Source of the DNA: Peteryoungia rhizophila
GTDB lineage: Bacteria; Pseudomonadota; Alphaproteobacteria; Rhizobiales; Rhizobiaceae
Direction: 5' to 3'
Length of the DNA stretch: 64,000 nt
NCBI RefSeq assembly: GCF_004912145.1
Contig: NZ_STGT01000004.1
Location: 62,001-126,000 of the forward strand
The translations under genes and the position numbers were made by a program. Within the stretch, counting starts at the first letter, position 1. Each line of letters opens with the position of its first letter. The notes beneath the pieces are model-generated. The model ran no database searches, was not told the origin of the DNA, and saw only the letters and a list, made by a program, of their open reading frames with translations. Shown here piece after piece: positions 25,952 to 34,892 of the stretch.

Positions 25952-27721
25952 TCATCGCCAGGAGGTTCTCAGTGGCACAACGACTGACACAGGTTTCCCG
26001 CCATGCAGTCGCTCTGTTAAGACCGGCTTGCCTTCGCGATCCTCATCTCCTACGCGAAACTCATTGATAAGTGCGGATAGTTCCGCTGCTGCGTTTCGCA
26101 GCCGAGCTGCAGCATCTGTGGCCTTGCTCAGCATTGCTGCATTCATCTGCGTCACTTGGTCCATGTGATTGACGGCAACATTGACCTCAGCGAGCCCCGT
26201 CGCCTGTTCCTGTGACGAGCGGGCCATTTCGGAAAGGACCGAGTCGATCTCCCCGACCTTGGCAGTGACAGCGTGGAGTGCCTCTCCAACTTCACCTACG
26301 AGCTTGACACCGCGCTTCACCTGATCAGAGCTGGAGGAGATGAGGGTCTTGATTTCCTTGGCTGCCTTTGCGGAACGCTGGGCGAGTTCACGCACCTCCT
26401 GCGCCACCACAGCAAAGCCCTTTCCAGCGTCTCCCGCGCGAGCGGCCTCGACGCCGGCGTTCAATGCCAGAAGGTTGGTCTGGAAGGCGATTTCATCGAT
26501 CACACCGATAATCTGAGAGATCTGGTTCGAACTATCATCGATCTCAGCCATGACAGCAGCTGTTTGGCGCATGACCAATCCGGAACGCTCTGTTCCGCTT
26601 CTGGCACCAGAGGCAGCAAGAGCTGCCTCTAGAGCGCCTTCAGCACTTCGCTTAACGGTGGCAGTGATCTGATCCAGGGCTGCGGCCGTCTCCTCCAGGC
26701 TCGCGGCTTGCTGCTCGATCCGGCGGGACATGTCATCGGAAGATTGCGAAATCTCAGAAGTGCCAGAGGCCATCACTGAAGAACTCGATGCTACCTTTCG
26801 CATGGTGGCCTGGAGGCGCTCGACCGATGTGTTGTAATCCTGCCGTAGTCGCTCGAATGCAGGTTCGAACGTTTCGTTGAGGCGATATTCGAGATTGTTG
26901 TCTGCCAGAGCGGCCATACCGACAGCGACTTCGGATATTGCACGCACACGTCCTGTAATATCAGTTGCGAACTTCACAATCGAGGTGACGTCACCGTTGT
27001 GATCGAAAATGGGATTGTAGGACGCCTGTATCCAGATCTCACGTTTGCCTTTTCCGAAGCGGCGAAATTCTGCCGAGACATAGTCACCGGCTCGCAGCCT
27101 TTGCCAGAACGCGCGATACTCGTCGGATTGTGCCAAGTCGTCATCGACAAACATTCGGTGGTGTTTGCCCCTTATTTCGTCCAGCCGATATCCCAACAAG
27201 GAGAGGAAGTTTTCATTGGCGTCGATTATGTCGCCAGTCGGAGTGAACTCAATAACGCCTTGCACCCTGGAGACCGCTGCGAGCTTTGCCTCAAATGCCG
27301 CGTTCTTACGATGATCCTCAGTGGTATCGGTGGCAACCTTGACAACCCGGGTGACCTTACCGCGAGAGTTGACTATCGGATTGTAGGAAGCCTGGATCCA
27401 AACAGCTCGTCCGCCCTTGGCCAGGCGGCGATACTCTTTCTGGTCAAACTCACCCTTCCTGAGGCTCGCCCAAAATTCGGTGTATTCGGCGGACTTTGCG
27501 TAGTCAGCATCCACAAACATGCTGTGGTGCTTGCCGACAATCTCGGATGGGGTGTATCCCATCGCCTTGCAGAAGCAGTCATTCGCCCAAAGAATTGTCC
27601 CGTCGGGATTGAATTCGATAATCGCGAGTGATTTGTCGAGGGCCTTGAGCAAGGCAGCGGCTTTGCTGTTAAACAAGCTGAACGAGCTTTGCATTGAAAT
27701 ATTAGCCTTGATTGATCCCAT
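25952..27721 (-). CDS. cytosolic PAS-PAS methyl-accepting chemotaxis protein
   Basis: 589 residues with no membrane segment. Two PAS domains occupy about 20-140 and 145-265; each has a paired W-I-Q-A-S-Y-N-P-I motif and the sequence GKHHSMFVD or [10 protein letters not shown] short linker is followed by the signalling domain, with the tip [21 protein letters not shown] and the glutamine/glutamate-rich methylation helices on either side. Receptors of this layout bind a soluble or redox ligand, possibly through heme or flavin in PAS. No CheR-binding pentapeptide is evident at the C-terminus. The GAF gene follows in the same direction. No other chemotaxis genes are nearby. Confidence 0.93.
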   Translation of the reverse strand: MGSIKANISMQSSFSLFNSKAAALLKALDKSLAIIEFNPDGTILWANDCFCKAMGYTPSEIVGKHHSMFVDADYAKSAEYTEFWASLRKGEFDQKEYRRLAKGGRAVWIQASYNPIVNSRGKVTRVVKVATDTTEDHRKNAAFEAKLAAVSRVQGVIEFTPTGDIIDANENFLSLLGYRLDEIRGKHHRMFVDDDLAQSDEYRAFWQRLRAGDYVSAEFRRFGKGKREIWIQASYNPIFDHNGDVTSIVKFATDITGRVRAISEVAVGMAALADNNLEYRLNETFEPAFERLRQDYNTSVERLQATMRKVASSSSVMASGTSEISQSSDDMSRRIEQQAASLEETAAALDQITATVKRSAEGALEAALAASGARSGTERSGLVMRQTAAVMAEIDDSSNQISQIIGVIDEIAFQTNLLALNAGVEAARAGDAGKGFAVVAQEVRELAQRSAKAAKEIKTLISSSSDQVKRGVKLVGEVGEALHAVTAKVGEIDSVLSEMARSSQEQATGLAEVNVAVNHMDQVTQMNAAMLSKATDAAARLRNAAAELSALINEFRVGDEDREGKPVLTERLHGGKPVSVVVPLRTSWR

Positions 27722-28308
27722 CGCCGACGGCGCAGGGCATACGTTAGGCGTCTATTGTTTACGTGGGATTAAGAGACAATATTTAATATTAGCGGCTTGT
27801 GCATGATGGGGCGTCAAAAATCAGTGCGGATTTTACGTGAAAACGCCGGTCCGATCAGGGCCTGCATGGGCGAGTCTCATCGGTTGGTGCGGAGAATGTC
27901 TGGTGATGTCTTTCTCATTGCCTCGGGACAGAGACAACAGGCAGATGGGGTTTATCCTGGGCCTTGGTCATCCAGCGTAGCTTGCACATTTTAAGGTATC
28001 CAGACTGCACACCCTATTGGCTCTAAAACGGCCGCGTTCCGCCAAGTCATTTCAGGTTTAATTGTGTCGCCTTTTGGCGCTTCTACGCCATGACGGCAGT
28101 CTGCCAGAAGCGGACTTCATGGTAGAGGACGCCCCTCCGGATCATGATCTGTCGTGGGACAACGATGGGACGCGGCAACAGGACGACGAGATCGACCGCG
28201 TCGTGGAGAAATTCGTTGTTGATTTCGGTTTACCGCTGCGGATCGGTAGTTTCCTTTCGCCCACACTGCTTTAGGTTGCGCTGCATTCATCAGCGCTAGG
28301 AGCTTTGC
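27722..28308. promoter_or_regulatory. 587-base intergenic region with AT-rich promoter and repeat motif
   Basis: The AT-rich segment around 27776-27792 (two AATATT blocks) is the likely promoter of the chemoreceptor. A motif at 28075-28115 recurs at 45644-45684. A 70-codon frame at 28062-28274 overlaps this motif and is not considered real. Confidence 0.45.
28075..28115 (+). repeat. dispersed motif with TGGCGCTTCT core, copy 1
   Basis: Shares TGGCGCTTCT, CCATGACGGC and the closing CGGAC with 45644-45684, at the same spacing to within about a base. The two ends (GGCGCTTCT and AGAAGCGGAC) are partly complementary, so the motif can fold. Confidence 0.45.
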
Positions 28309-28788
28309 ATGAAGTACACATACGTTGCGCTGACCGCCGCGATACTCGCGTCGACACCCGCTATTGCCGCCGACTTCAGTAGCTTTGAAGCCGAAACTGA
28401 GGCTGTATCCAACACGATCAAATGCCCACTGCCCAAGGTGACGAAAATCTCTGGCATGCCCGATCTATGGGGATGCATCCTGCCGGGTGCCGAGGTTGTG
28501 AAGGTGTTCGTCAACGCGGCCGACGGCGGCCGCGTCGAAAACGTCAAGATCATGTGGAATGATTGGACCCGTGACACTGGCTACGGCCTCCACACAGACA
28601 AGGCGATGGCCGAGGCATGGGTGACGGCGCTCGCGACCCGCTATGTGTCGACGCAGGTGCAGGAAGTGCTAACCGCTTTCAGAGGAACATCTACGGTGAC
28701 GATCAAGGGCGAAGGCGTCAGCCTCAAATACACCTACTTCAAAGGACCTGCGATCGACGAAAGGTTGATTACCGTAACAGCGCCATGA
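28309..28788 (+). CDS. hypothetical periplasmic protein
   Basis: 159 residues with a clear signal peptide (MKYTYVALTAAILASTPAIA, cleavage after IAA). The mature protein of about 138 residues has two Cys (IKCPLP and LWGCIL) that may form a disulfide. No family is recognised. It is preceded by TAGGAG. It stands alone between intergenic repeats and is convergent with the cupin gene. Confidence 0.7.
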   Translation: MKYTYVALTAAILASTPAIAADFSSFEAETEAVSNTIKCPLPKVTKISGMPDLWGCILPGAEVVKVFVNAADGGRVENVKIMWNDWTRDTGYGLHTDKAMAEAWVTALATRYVSTQVQEVLTAFRGTSTVTIKGEGVSLKYTYFKGPAIDERLITVTAP

Positions 28789-28847
28789 GCTTAAAACGCA
28801 ATTACAGAAAATTTGAAGCAATCAGAATCGCCTAAAGTGGCTGCGAT

Positions 28848-28880
28848 ATGTCTGCTATTGGCGCTGAGCGGCAGCCGCCT
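28848..28880 (+). repeat. dispersed motif ATGTCTGCTATTGGCGC
   Basis: A variant of the ATGTCTCCTATTGGCGCGA motif found at 17566, 24365 and 56715. It continues GAGCGGCAG. It lies in the convergent gap between the hypothetical gene and the cupin gene. Confidence 0.4.
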
Positions 28881-28900
28881 CTCGGCCTGAAGCGGACCTG

Positions 28901-29257
28901 TCAGATGCGCGGCTTGGACGCTGCGTCGCGATCGGAATCACCTGAATTTGGTTCACCTTTCGGTTCGATCAGGAGAACCTTGACTTCATTCTTGGCTCGA
29001 GGGCGATGCACAACCCCTTTGGGGACCACAAACAGTTCGCCAGCTTTGACGGTGTGAGGCGACTGTCCTTCGATATCCATTTCCATTTCACCTTCGAGGA
29101 CGTAGAAGAAGTCGTCAGTAGTGTCATGTTTGTGGAAAGGATACTCACCAATGAACCTGACCACCATCACGTCATTTTCGTTGTAGTCTGCGATGACGTG
29201 CGGGTCCCAGTGGCTTGAGAACTGGTTGAGTTTTTCATCAAGATTGATTGTTTTCAT
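28901..29257 (-). CDS. small cupin-domain protein
   Basis: 118 residues, one cupin barrel. The first metal motif is present as FHKHDTTDDFFYVLEGEMEMDI (cited in part: HKHD and E of YVLEGE), and the second as LFVVPKGVVHRP. His, His, Glu and His metal ligands are all there. The C-terminal ~15 residues are polar and probably disordered. It is divergent from an AraC regulator, so it is probably the regulator's target. The family includes isomerases, dioxygenases and small-molecule binders; no specific role can be named. Confidence 0.85.
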   Translation of the reverse strand: MKTINLDEKLNQFSSHWDPHVIADYNENDVMVVRFIGEYPFHKHDTTDDFFYVLEGEMEMDIEGQSPHTVKAGELFVVPKGVVHRPRAKNEVKVLLIEPKGEPNSGDSDRDAASKPRI

Positions 29258-29302
29258 CTGTGTTTCCTGATTGTTCGACCGCTAAGGAGAAGCGAAATTT
29301 CA

Positions 29303-29314
29303 GCTAGCGCTAGC
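29303..29314. promoter_or_regulatory. 12-bp perfect palindrome between cupin gene and araC-type gene
   Basis: GCTAGCGCTAGC is fully self-complementary and lies 13 bases before the GTG start of the regulator. A candidate operator. Confidence 0.35.
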
Positions 29315-29326
29315 CGCGAACGTGTC

Positions 29327-30175
29327 GTGACACAGGAGATCACGCCCGGTCTTGAACGATTGTGCACGGGAGACTGGGTCCGTCATGCCCCTTTTCAAGT
29401 TGGAATCCAGCGCATCGAAGCGTTCTTTTCAGGCGAAGCATATGCTCCTCATCGACATGACACTTACTCGATCGGTTACACGATCGTTGGCGTCCAGAGC
29501 TTTGACTACCGCGGAACACGTTTGGACAGTACGCCTGGGCGCGTGATCGTATTGCATCCTGACGAAATTCATAATGGCGAGGCAGGCACCGAGCAGGGCT
29601 TCCACTACCGCATGATTTATATTGAACCATCTATGATCAGAGAGGCGTTATGCCGACCAGCCAGTGCGCTCCCATTCGTGAGAGATGCTGTGTTAGACGA
29701 CCCGAGGCTGTTGAAGATCGTACATTCCGCGCTTTCCGAAATGGACGCAGTCATGGAGCCGATTGCACTCGATGGCATAACGGCTCATTTGACAGATAGT
29801 TTGCTGGCAAATGATGCCTCTACGATCGGCTCCGCCCGCAATCTGATCGACACCAGGGCCGTAGGCCTCGCACGGGAGTATCTTCAGGCCAATATTTGCA
29901 GGACCGTGGCCTCACGTGAGCTTGAACTCGTTACAGGACAGGATCGCTACGAACTCGCCCGCCAATTCCGCACAGCTTACGGCACAAGCCCTTATCGGTA
30001 TCTAACGATGCGCCGTCTCGATAAGGTGCGTTTCGATATCGCGCGAGGCCTGACTTTAGCCGACGCAGCCATTAACGCCGGGTTTAGCGATCAGGCTCAC
30101 ATGACCCGCCGGTTCAAAGCAAACTTCGGTTTGTCACCTGGTAGTTGGCAGCGCTTGGTTCGAAGCTCAGCTTGA
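29327..30175 (+). CDS. AraC family regulator with cupin sensor domain
   Basis: 282 residues from a GTG at 29327; no strong ribosome site is visible, so the start is uncertain. The N-terminal half is the AraC-binding cupin (APHRHDTYSIGYTIVGVQSF, PGRVIVLHPDEIHNG). The C-terminal half has the two-helix AraC domain (GQDRYELARQFRTAYGTSPY, ADAAINAGFSDQAHMTRRFK). This layout is typical of regulators of transport or amino-acid genes. It is divergent from the small cupin gene at 28901. The effector is unknown. Confidence 0.88.
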   Translation: MTQEITPGLERLCTGDWVRHAPFQVGIQRIEAFFSGEAYAPHRHDTYSIGYTIVGVQSFDYRGTRLDSTPGRVIVLHPDEIHNGEAGTEQGFHYRMIYIEPSMIREALCRPASALPFVRDAVLDDPRLLKIVHSALSEMDAVMEPIALDGITAHLTDSLLANDASTIGSARNLIDTRAVGLAREYLQANICRTVASRELELVTGQDRYELARQFRTAYGTSPYRYLTMRRLDKVRFDIARGLTLADAAINAGFSDQAHMTRRFKANFGLSPGSWQRLVRSSA

Positions 30176-30313
30176 ACCAGCACGATCAGCGCAAAGGAAT
30201 TCGTCCAATACGCCTTGCCAGGGTCTGATGCGGGGGAAACAGTTATTTCCGCTTCTGGCGCGTTCTCGCCACGGCAGCATTTTGCTTCCAGCTGGAAGTT
30301 TCGCCTGTTACGA

Positions 30314-30658
30314 TTAGCGGCCTCGACGGAATGACTGCCTTGATTCCTTTGCAGAATCTGAAAAGCCCGGAGGCTTGTTCCTCAACCAGGTGACGAATGT
30401 CCGTATCGCAGGGTCTTCCAGGATGGTTTCGATCGTGGAAAACTTCTTGGCGAGTTGCGCATCGGTAAAGATCGAATGTATCTGGTCGTGGCAGATACGG
30501 TGCAGGCGGACGATTTTCTTTCCACCCTTGCTCTTGGGAACAAGATGATGCTCGTCTCCCTGCTCCTCCGGGATGACGCGCTCGCACATCGGACAGAACA
30601 CCGGCTCTGGTGTAGGGTCGTCCCATGAAGCTTGCTCATCTCTGTTCTTGCGGGCCAA
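30314..30658 (-). CDS. small HNH-endonuclease-like protein
   Basis: 114 residues from a TTG at 30658, preceded by AGGAAGGA at good spacing. A Cys pair (FCPMCERVI) is followed by DEHHLVPKSKGGKKIVRL and HRICHDQIH, the layout of an HNH nuclease with a CxxC zinc site. The C-terminal ~40 residues are basic. It could be a free-standing homing or defence nuclease, or a housekeeping HNH protein. It lies beside recombinase copy 3, so a mobile origin is plausible but unproven. Confidence 0.75.
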   Translation of the reverse strand: MARKNRDEQASWDDPTPEPVFCPMCERVIPEEQGDEHHLVPKSKGGKKIVRLHRICHDQIHSIFTDAQLAKKFSTIETILEDPAIRTFVTWLRNKPPGFSDSAKESRQSFRRGR

Positions 30659-30769
30659 CGCTCGATCCTTCCTAGTGCAGACCCCGGATGCTGTTCCCGA
30701 GGATGGTTGCTAGTGTCAACACGTGCACGCCAGTAGCACGAAACCATCAGAACCGTAGGGCTTCTTTTA

Positions 30770-31495
30770 ACGCGAAAGACCACCGGCTATTGCCGAAGGT
30801 TAAGAGCCTATAGCTCGATCTGCTCCGCAATCTAAGGGCGTCGTTGACTTCGACGCCAAGGTGGCGGACGGTGCTTTCTAGCTTGGAATAGCCGAGCAGA
30901 ACCTGGACCGCTCGAGGGTTACACGTTTTTTTTGTAAATCTGGGCCGCCTTGGTTCTCCTCCATGCGTGAGTGCCGTAGGCGTTGGTGTCGAAGCCCGCT
31001 TGATGTGACCCAACGATGGACAATCTGAAGCATACTGCCTTGTCGACAGATGCTGCGACGTCTTCCTGCTGCTCGGAAACAGAGAGCTGCTGCCGTTCTT
31101 CGAACAAAGGGGCGCCACGCCGCGAGCGCGATCTTGGTCTGCTCGCTAACCACGAACTGCACGGGCCGCTCGTCTCTTCTGGATGATGGTGGCCCGGTCG
31201 CGGATCGAACTACCGGACCATACATCCTCGACCCTCAGCTTTACGAGGTAACAAGCGCGAAGCTCGCTGTCGATCGCAAGGTTGAAGAGCGCCAGTACCC
31301 GGATTGCGCCGCCCATCACAAGCCGAACGCGGATCGACCACACGTTCTTTAACTGCAGCGGGCGCTTCAGGCCGACGAGGCTTCCCTTGTTCCGTGGATC
31401 GATTACGCAGTACGGCGGTGTCCATGCCAAAGGCTCCGCCACTCCTCCCACCGCATCGCCTTCGTCAGGCAGACAAGTCACAGCATGTTTCGTCG
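30770..31495 (-). mobile_element. tyrosine recombinase element, copy 3 (most decayed)
   Basis: Left match to the other copies begins at GCGAAAGACCACCGGCTAT. The right match to copy 1 runs through TTACGCAGTACGGCGGTGTC and ends near CAGCATGTTTCGTCG (31481-31495). Its interior has several frameshifts. Confidence 0.6.
30800..31425 (-). pseudogene. tyrosine recombinase, copy 3, frameshifted remnant
   Basis: Homology to copy 1 is spread over three reading frames. The N-terminal part (VWSIRVRLVMGGAIRVLALF) is in one frame, the middle (RPVQFVVSEQTKIALAAWRP) in a second, and the C-terminal part (RAVQVLLGYSKLESTVRHLG) in a third. The catalytic His of LLGH is Tyr and the nucleophile Tyr of RYLG is His. 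It cannot encode a working recombinase. Confidence 0.8.
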
Positions 31496-31578
31496 CGGCC
31501 GCCCGCGGCCATTTGTGCAGCGAAGGGAACTACAGCGGCCTCCCGTGCACCCGCCCCCTACCCGTGCTACAAACCGTC

Positions 31579-32754
31579 ATGGCGCTCCTTACCCTTGCTG
31601 TTTCCGGCTACCGTTCACTTCGCAGTCTCGTTCTCCCGCTTGAACGATTGAACGTTGTCACGGGTGCGAATGGCAGTGGGAAGTCCAGCCTTTATCGTTC
31701 ATTGCGCCTCCTTGCGGATGTCGCCCAGGGTCAAGCGATTGCATCACTCGCCGCTGAAGGAGGCTTGCGGTCGACGATGTGGGCGGGTGGCTCAGGCTAT
31801 TCAACCGCCATGCGCTCAGGGCGGTCGCCGATGCAGGGAAATATCGGGCGTGGTCCTGTCTCGCTCCGCCTCGGATTCGCGTCGGAGGACTACGGCTATG
31901 CCATCGATTTGGGTCTCCCCGTTCCCGGACCCGGCGCTAGCCGGGAGGAGGCTTCTCTTTTCGGTGACGATCCGGTCGTGAAGGCAGAGGCCGTCTGGGC
32001 GGGAGAGAGGCTGTCGAGGCACAGCACCATCGCTCGACGGGGTAACGCATCAGTCTTGGTGCAGGATGCGAGTGGTCGCCTGCGACCCGTCGTGATCGAC
32101 CTCGCTCCGTTCGAGACCATGATGGTGCGCGCGGCCGACCCGACCAACGCGGTGGAACTGCTCTTTCTGCGTGAGCGTATGAAAGCATGGCGCTTCTACG
32201 ACCACTTCCGCATTGATCGAGACGCTCCATCGCGCATGCCCCGGATCGGCACGCGCACGGTCGCTCTGGCATCAGATGGCTCCGATCTGGCTCCCGCCGT
32301 TCAGACAGTCCGCGAGATCGGCAATGGACCAGCTTTCGACGGAGCGATCGAGGATGCCTTTCCTAGATCATCGATTGAGATCGATGTCGCAAATGGCTTT
32401 TTTCGTCTCTCGATGCGCCAAAGTGGGCTTCACCGTCCTCTTGACGCATCCGAACTTTCGGACGGAACATTGCGTTATATTGCACTGGCCACGGCACTCC
32501 ACACGCCACGCCCACCAGAGCTGATGGTGCTGAATGAACCGGAAGGCAGCCTGCATCCAAGCTTGCTTGAACCGCTCGCACGCATGATTGCAGCGGCAAG
32601 CGAGCGCAGTCAGGTCATCGTCGTCAGCCATGCCAAAGCGCTCGTCGATGCGCTCGCCAACCATGGCGCGCAGATGCTGGCATTGGAGAAGGAGAACGGC
32701 GAAACGATTGTGGCAAACATCGAAATTCCAGCATGGGTATGGCCGGAACGTTGA
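31579..32754 (+). CDS. orphan AAA-family ATPase (RecF/OLD-like, AAA_21)
   Basis: 391 residues from the ATG at 31579; an open extension upstream lies in the recombinase remnant and is rejected. FRAME: VSGYRSLRSLVLPLERLNVV, Walker A GANGSGKSS near residue 30, then a long variable insert. The ABC-like signature is LDASELSDGTLRYIAL, Walker B is ELMVLNEPEGSLHPSLL, and the switch His is in VIVVSHAKAL. This is the SMC/OLD-type ATPase group that occurs in anti-phage and repair systems, but no nuclease or TOPRIM partner lies next to it. No good ribosome site is seen. The promoter must lie in the mobile remnant upstream. Confidence 0.82.
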   Translation: MALLTLAVSGYRSLRSLVLPLERLNVVTGANGSGKSSLYRSLRLLADVAQGQAIASLAAEGGLRSTMWAGGSGYSTAMRSGRSPMQGNIGRGPVSLRLGFASEDYGYAIDLGLPVPGPGASREEASLFGDDPVVKAEAVWAGERLSRHSTIARRGNASVLVQDASGRLRPVVIDLAPFETMMVRAADPTNAVELLFLRERMKAWRFYDHFRIDRDAPSRMPRIGTRTVALASDGSDLAPAVQTVREIGNGPAFDGAIEDAFPRSSIEIDVANGFFRLSMRQSGLHRPLDASELSDGTLRYIALATALHTPRPPELMVLNEPEGSLHPSLLEPLARMIAAASERSQVIVVSHAKALVDALANHGAQMLALEKENGETIVANIEIPAWVWPER

Positions 32755-32854
32755 TCCGGATGCTCAGCCGCCCTTCGCGCGAGCCAACGTAGCCAATTCA
32801 GGATCAAACCGGCGTGTCTCGGCGCGGGCGGCACACAAGGCCGTGACCGGCTCA

Positions 32855-32872
32855 AACCGGTCATTGGCGACC
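32855..32872 (+). repeat. dispersed motif ACCGGTCATTGGCGACC
   Basis: A variant of the AAGCGGTCATTGGCGG motif at 37327. It lies in the 221-base gap between the ATPase gene and the TetR gene, which otherwise holds nothing recognisable. Confidence 0.35.
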
Positions 32873-32975
32873 GTATCCCAACGGGCAGCTTCGCGCCTTC
32901 ATTTCGGTAGCTCGGGCGGTCGTCGAAAGTGCTTACCGAAACCGGACATCCTGGCCCAACTTGGGCCCGCTGTTT

Positions 32976-33614
32976 CTAGCGTCCAGCATTTGCGGAAAGC
33001 AGCCCGCGAAGGACGAGGTCGAGATGTCGCTCCAGAAACTCGTCGCGGTCGCCAGGTGACTGGGCACCAAAGATCTTGCCTCCGATTGCCAGGATGGCGA
33101 TCGGGGCCACGATCATGCGTGGATCAATTTCGTCGGCGGGCACACGCAACTCACCCCTCGCTTCGGCGCGCTTTAGTATGCCCTTCATCGTCGTCATCCC
33201 CTTCGCCAAAGCGATCTCTCGATACAGAGCAATCAGGTCTGGAAAGCGGTCTCCTTCGCCGATCAGGATTCGTAGGAGCACCCCGGCATCGCCATCGATC
33301 ATCTGGCCATAGATCCGCCCGAGCACGAGTCTGAAAAGTTCTTCCGTAGATCCTGTGAAGGAAGATGTGAGTTCGCTGACACCTTCCATCGTCGAGACCA
33401 TCCGATCCTTAAGCGCCGCCTCGAACAGGCTCTCCTTCGACGAAAAGTACAGGTAGACGGTTCCCTTGGCGATGCCTGCACGCTTGGCGACGTCCTCCAG
33501 TCTCGTTGCCGCAAACCCGCGTTCTGCAAACAGCGCCAAACCCGCCTCAAGGATCTCTGACGGGCGCGCGTCTTTACGCCTCTGACGTTTCTGCTCGGGC
33601 TGATCCGTTTGCAT
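32976..33614 (-). CDS. TetR/AcrR family transcriptional repressor
   Basis: 212 residues from the ATG at 33614, which has GGAGAAAG upstream. A longer start at 33659 would lie inside the operator palindrome and is rejected. The N-terminal helix-turn-helix reads FAATRLEDVAKRAGIAKGTVYLYFSSKESL (key motif AGIAKGTVYLYF). The C-terminal ligand domain is typical of regulators of efflux pumps (IYGQMIDGDAGVLLRILIGE). It is divergent from the three-gene exporter operon, with a perfect 22-bp palindrome between. It is therefore almost certainly the repressor of that exporter and of itself. Confidence 0.92.
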   Translation of the reverse strand: MQTDQPEQKRQRRKDARPSEILEAGLALFAERGFAATRLEDVAKRAGIAKGTVYLYFSSKESLFEAALKDRMVSTMEGVSELTSSFTGSTEELFRLVLGRIYGQMIDGDAGVLLRILIGEGDRFPDLIALYREIALAKGMTTMKGILKRAEARGELRVPADEIDPRMIVAPIAILAIGGKIFGAQSPGDRDEFLERHLDLVLRGLLSANAGR

Positions 33615-33640
33615 CTTGCAGTCTTTCTCCGTTTGCCATA

Positions 33641-33662
33641 TTAATGACCCATGGGTCATTAA
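33641..33662. promoter_or_regulatory. perfect 22-bp palindrome, TetR operator
   Basis: TTAATGACCCA (33641-33651) is followed by its exact reverse complement. It sits between the TetR start at 33614 and the exporter start at 33681. Size, symmetry and position are those of a TetR operator. Confidence 0.7.
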
Positions 33663-33680
33663 ATTGAAAGCCTGTCACGG

Positions 33681-34892
33681 ATGGAAACCGAAACCTCGCT
33701 GTCTGCGCTTCCTATGCCGCGAGCCGGCCTCGTTGAAGAGGCAAGCTTTGGCCAATCAAGATTGTCGCTGCAAGGCTTCACCATCCGCGTCGTCGTTGTC
33801 CTGCTTATCTTCGTCGTTGGGGCATTTCTAGGCGCATATCGTGGTCTGCCGTTCTTCTCTGGATCGCCCGGCATCGACGGGATAACCAATCCGGCAGCCA
33901 CACTGGATCCTCAATCAGCGTCAGCGACGAATAATGAGGGAGCTTCCAGCCAAAGTGAAAGCTCGGTTGTCGCTCTTGGCCGGCTGCAGCCAAAGGGGAA
34001 GACGATCACCGTCGCTTCTCCCTCTGGCGCCTCGGATGCCAGGATTGCATCCCTGCTCCTTGACGAAGGTGACCGGGTTACAACGGGTCAGACGGTGGCC
34101 GAGCTCGACAGTCTGCCGTCCTTGCAGCTTGCGGTCGCAAGCGCCCTCGTCAACATCTCCGCCAAAGAGGCCGCACTCGCCCAGGCCCGAGCAACGGTTG
34201 CCGTGAACCTGGCGGAGGCCAAGGCAAGCCGCGATAGGGCGCTTGCCGCTGTCCAGCTTGCGAGGCAGGCATTGGAACGAGAACGCAGCCTAAGCCAGGG
34301 TGGCGCCTCGTCACGATCCACTCTCCAATCCGCGGAGGCAAGTCTGGCGCAATCGATGAGCGATCTTGCCAAGGCGGATGCCTCAATTGTTCGATATCAG
34401 TCTGCAGCTGGAACGCTGCAGCCCGATATAGCAGTGGCGGAGCGAAACCTGGATCTCGCTAAGGCCGAACTTGCGGCTGCGCGGGACAACCTGGGCAAAG
34501 GCGTGGTTATCAGTCCGATTTCGGGGACGGTGATCGCAATCAACAGCCGTCCGGGAGAGCGTCCAGCTTCTGCAGGGATTATGACCCTCGGGGATACGGG
34601 TCACATGCAGGTCGAGCTTGAGGTGTATCAAACCGATATCAGACGGATCGCAACTGGACAGACGGTCTCGATCTCCAGTCCCGCGCTGTCTCAGGATTTG
34701 GAAGGCTCGGTGACCTTGATCGGTCATGAAGTCGAACAGCAAACGGTGCTTTCCGCTGACCCGGCAGCCAACACGGACGCCCGGGTGGTCCGCGTGACGG
34801 CTGATCTTGATTTTCGCTCCAGCTCGTTGGCCGCCAGACTGACCGGGCTCGAAGTCGTCGGTCGCGTCGCGGTAGGCAAAGATCATGAGTAG
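33681..34892 (+). CDS. devB: DevB-type ABC exporter membrane fusion protein (HlyD family)
   Basis: 403 residues. One N-terminal membrane anchor is visible at about 33-55 (VVVLLIFVVGAFLGAY). A lipoyl/barrel half follows (VVALGRLQPKGKTITVASPS), then a coiled-coil hairpin from about 150 to 255 rich in Ala, Glu and Arg, then GVVISPISGTVIAINSRPGE and the beta-barrel. The GRLQP and SGTV motifs are typical of DevB proteins, which link an inner-membrane ABC exporter to TolC. The stop overlaps the permease start by eight bases. It is the first gene of the TetR-controlled operon. Confidence 0.9.
   Translation: METETSLSALPMPRAGLVEEASFGQSRLSLQGFTIRVVVVLLIFVVGAFLGAYRGLPFFSGSPGIDGITNPAATLDPQSASATNNEGASSQSESSVVALGRLQPKGKTITVASPSGASDARIASLLLDEGDRVTTGQTVAELDSLPSLQLAVASALVNISAKEAALAQARATVAVNLAEAKASRDRALAAVQLARQALERERSLSQGGASSRSTLQSAEASLAQSMSDLAKADASIVRYQSAAGTLQPDIAVAERNLDLAKAELAAARDNLGKGVVISPISGTVIAINSRPGERPASAGIMTLGDTGHMQVELEVYQTDIRRIATGQTVSISSPALSQDLEGSVTLIGHEVEQQTVLSADPAANTDARVVRVTADLDFRSSSLAARLTGLEVVGRVAVGKDHE

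Noticed and set aside
28062..28274. 70-codon plus-strand frame
   Set aside because: Overlaps a dispersed motif, has no ribosome site and no family.
31282..31578. N-terminal extension of the AAA ATPase
   Set aside because: It lies in the recombinase remnant; the family begins at the ATG at 31579.
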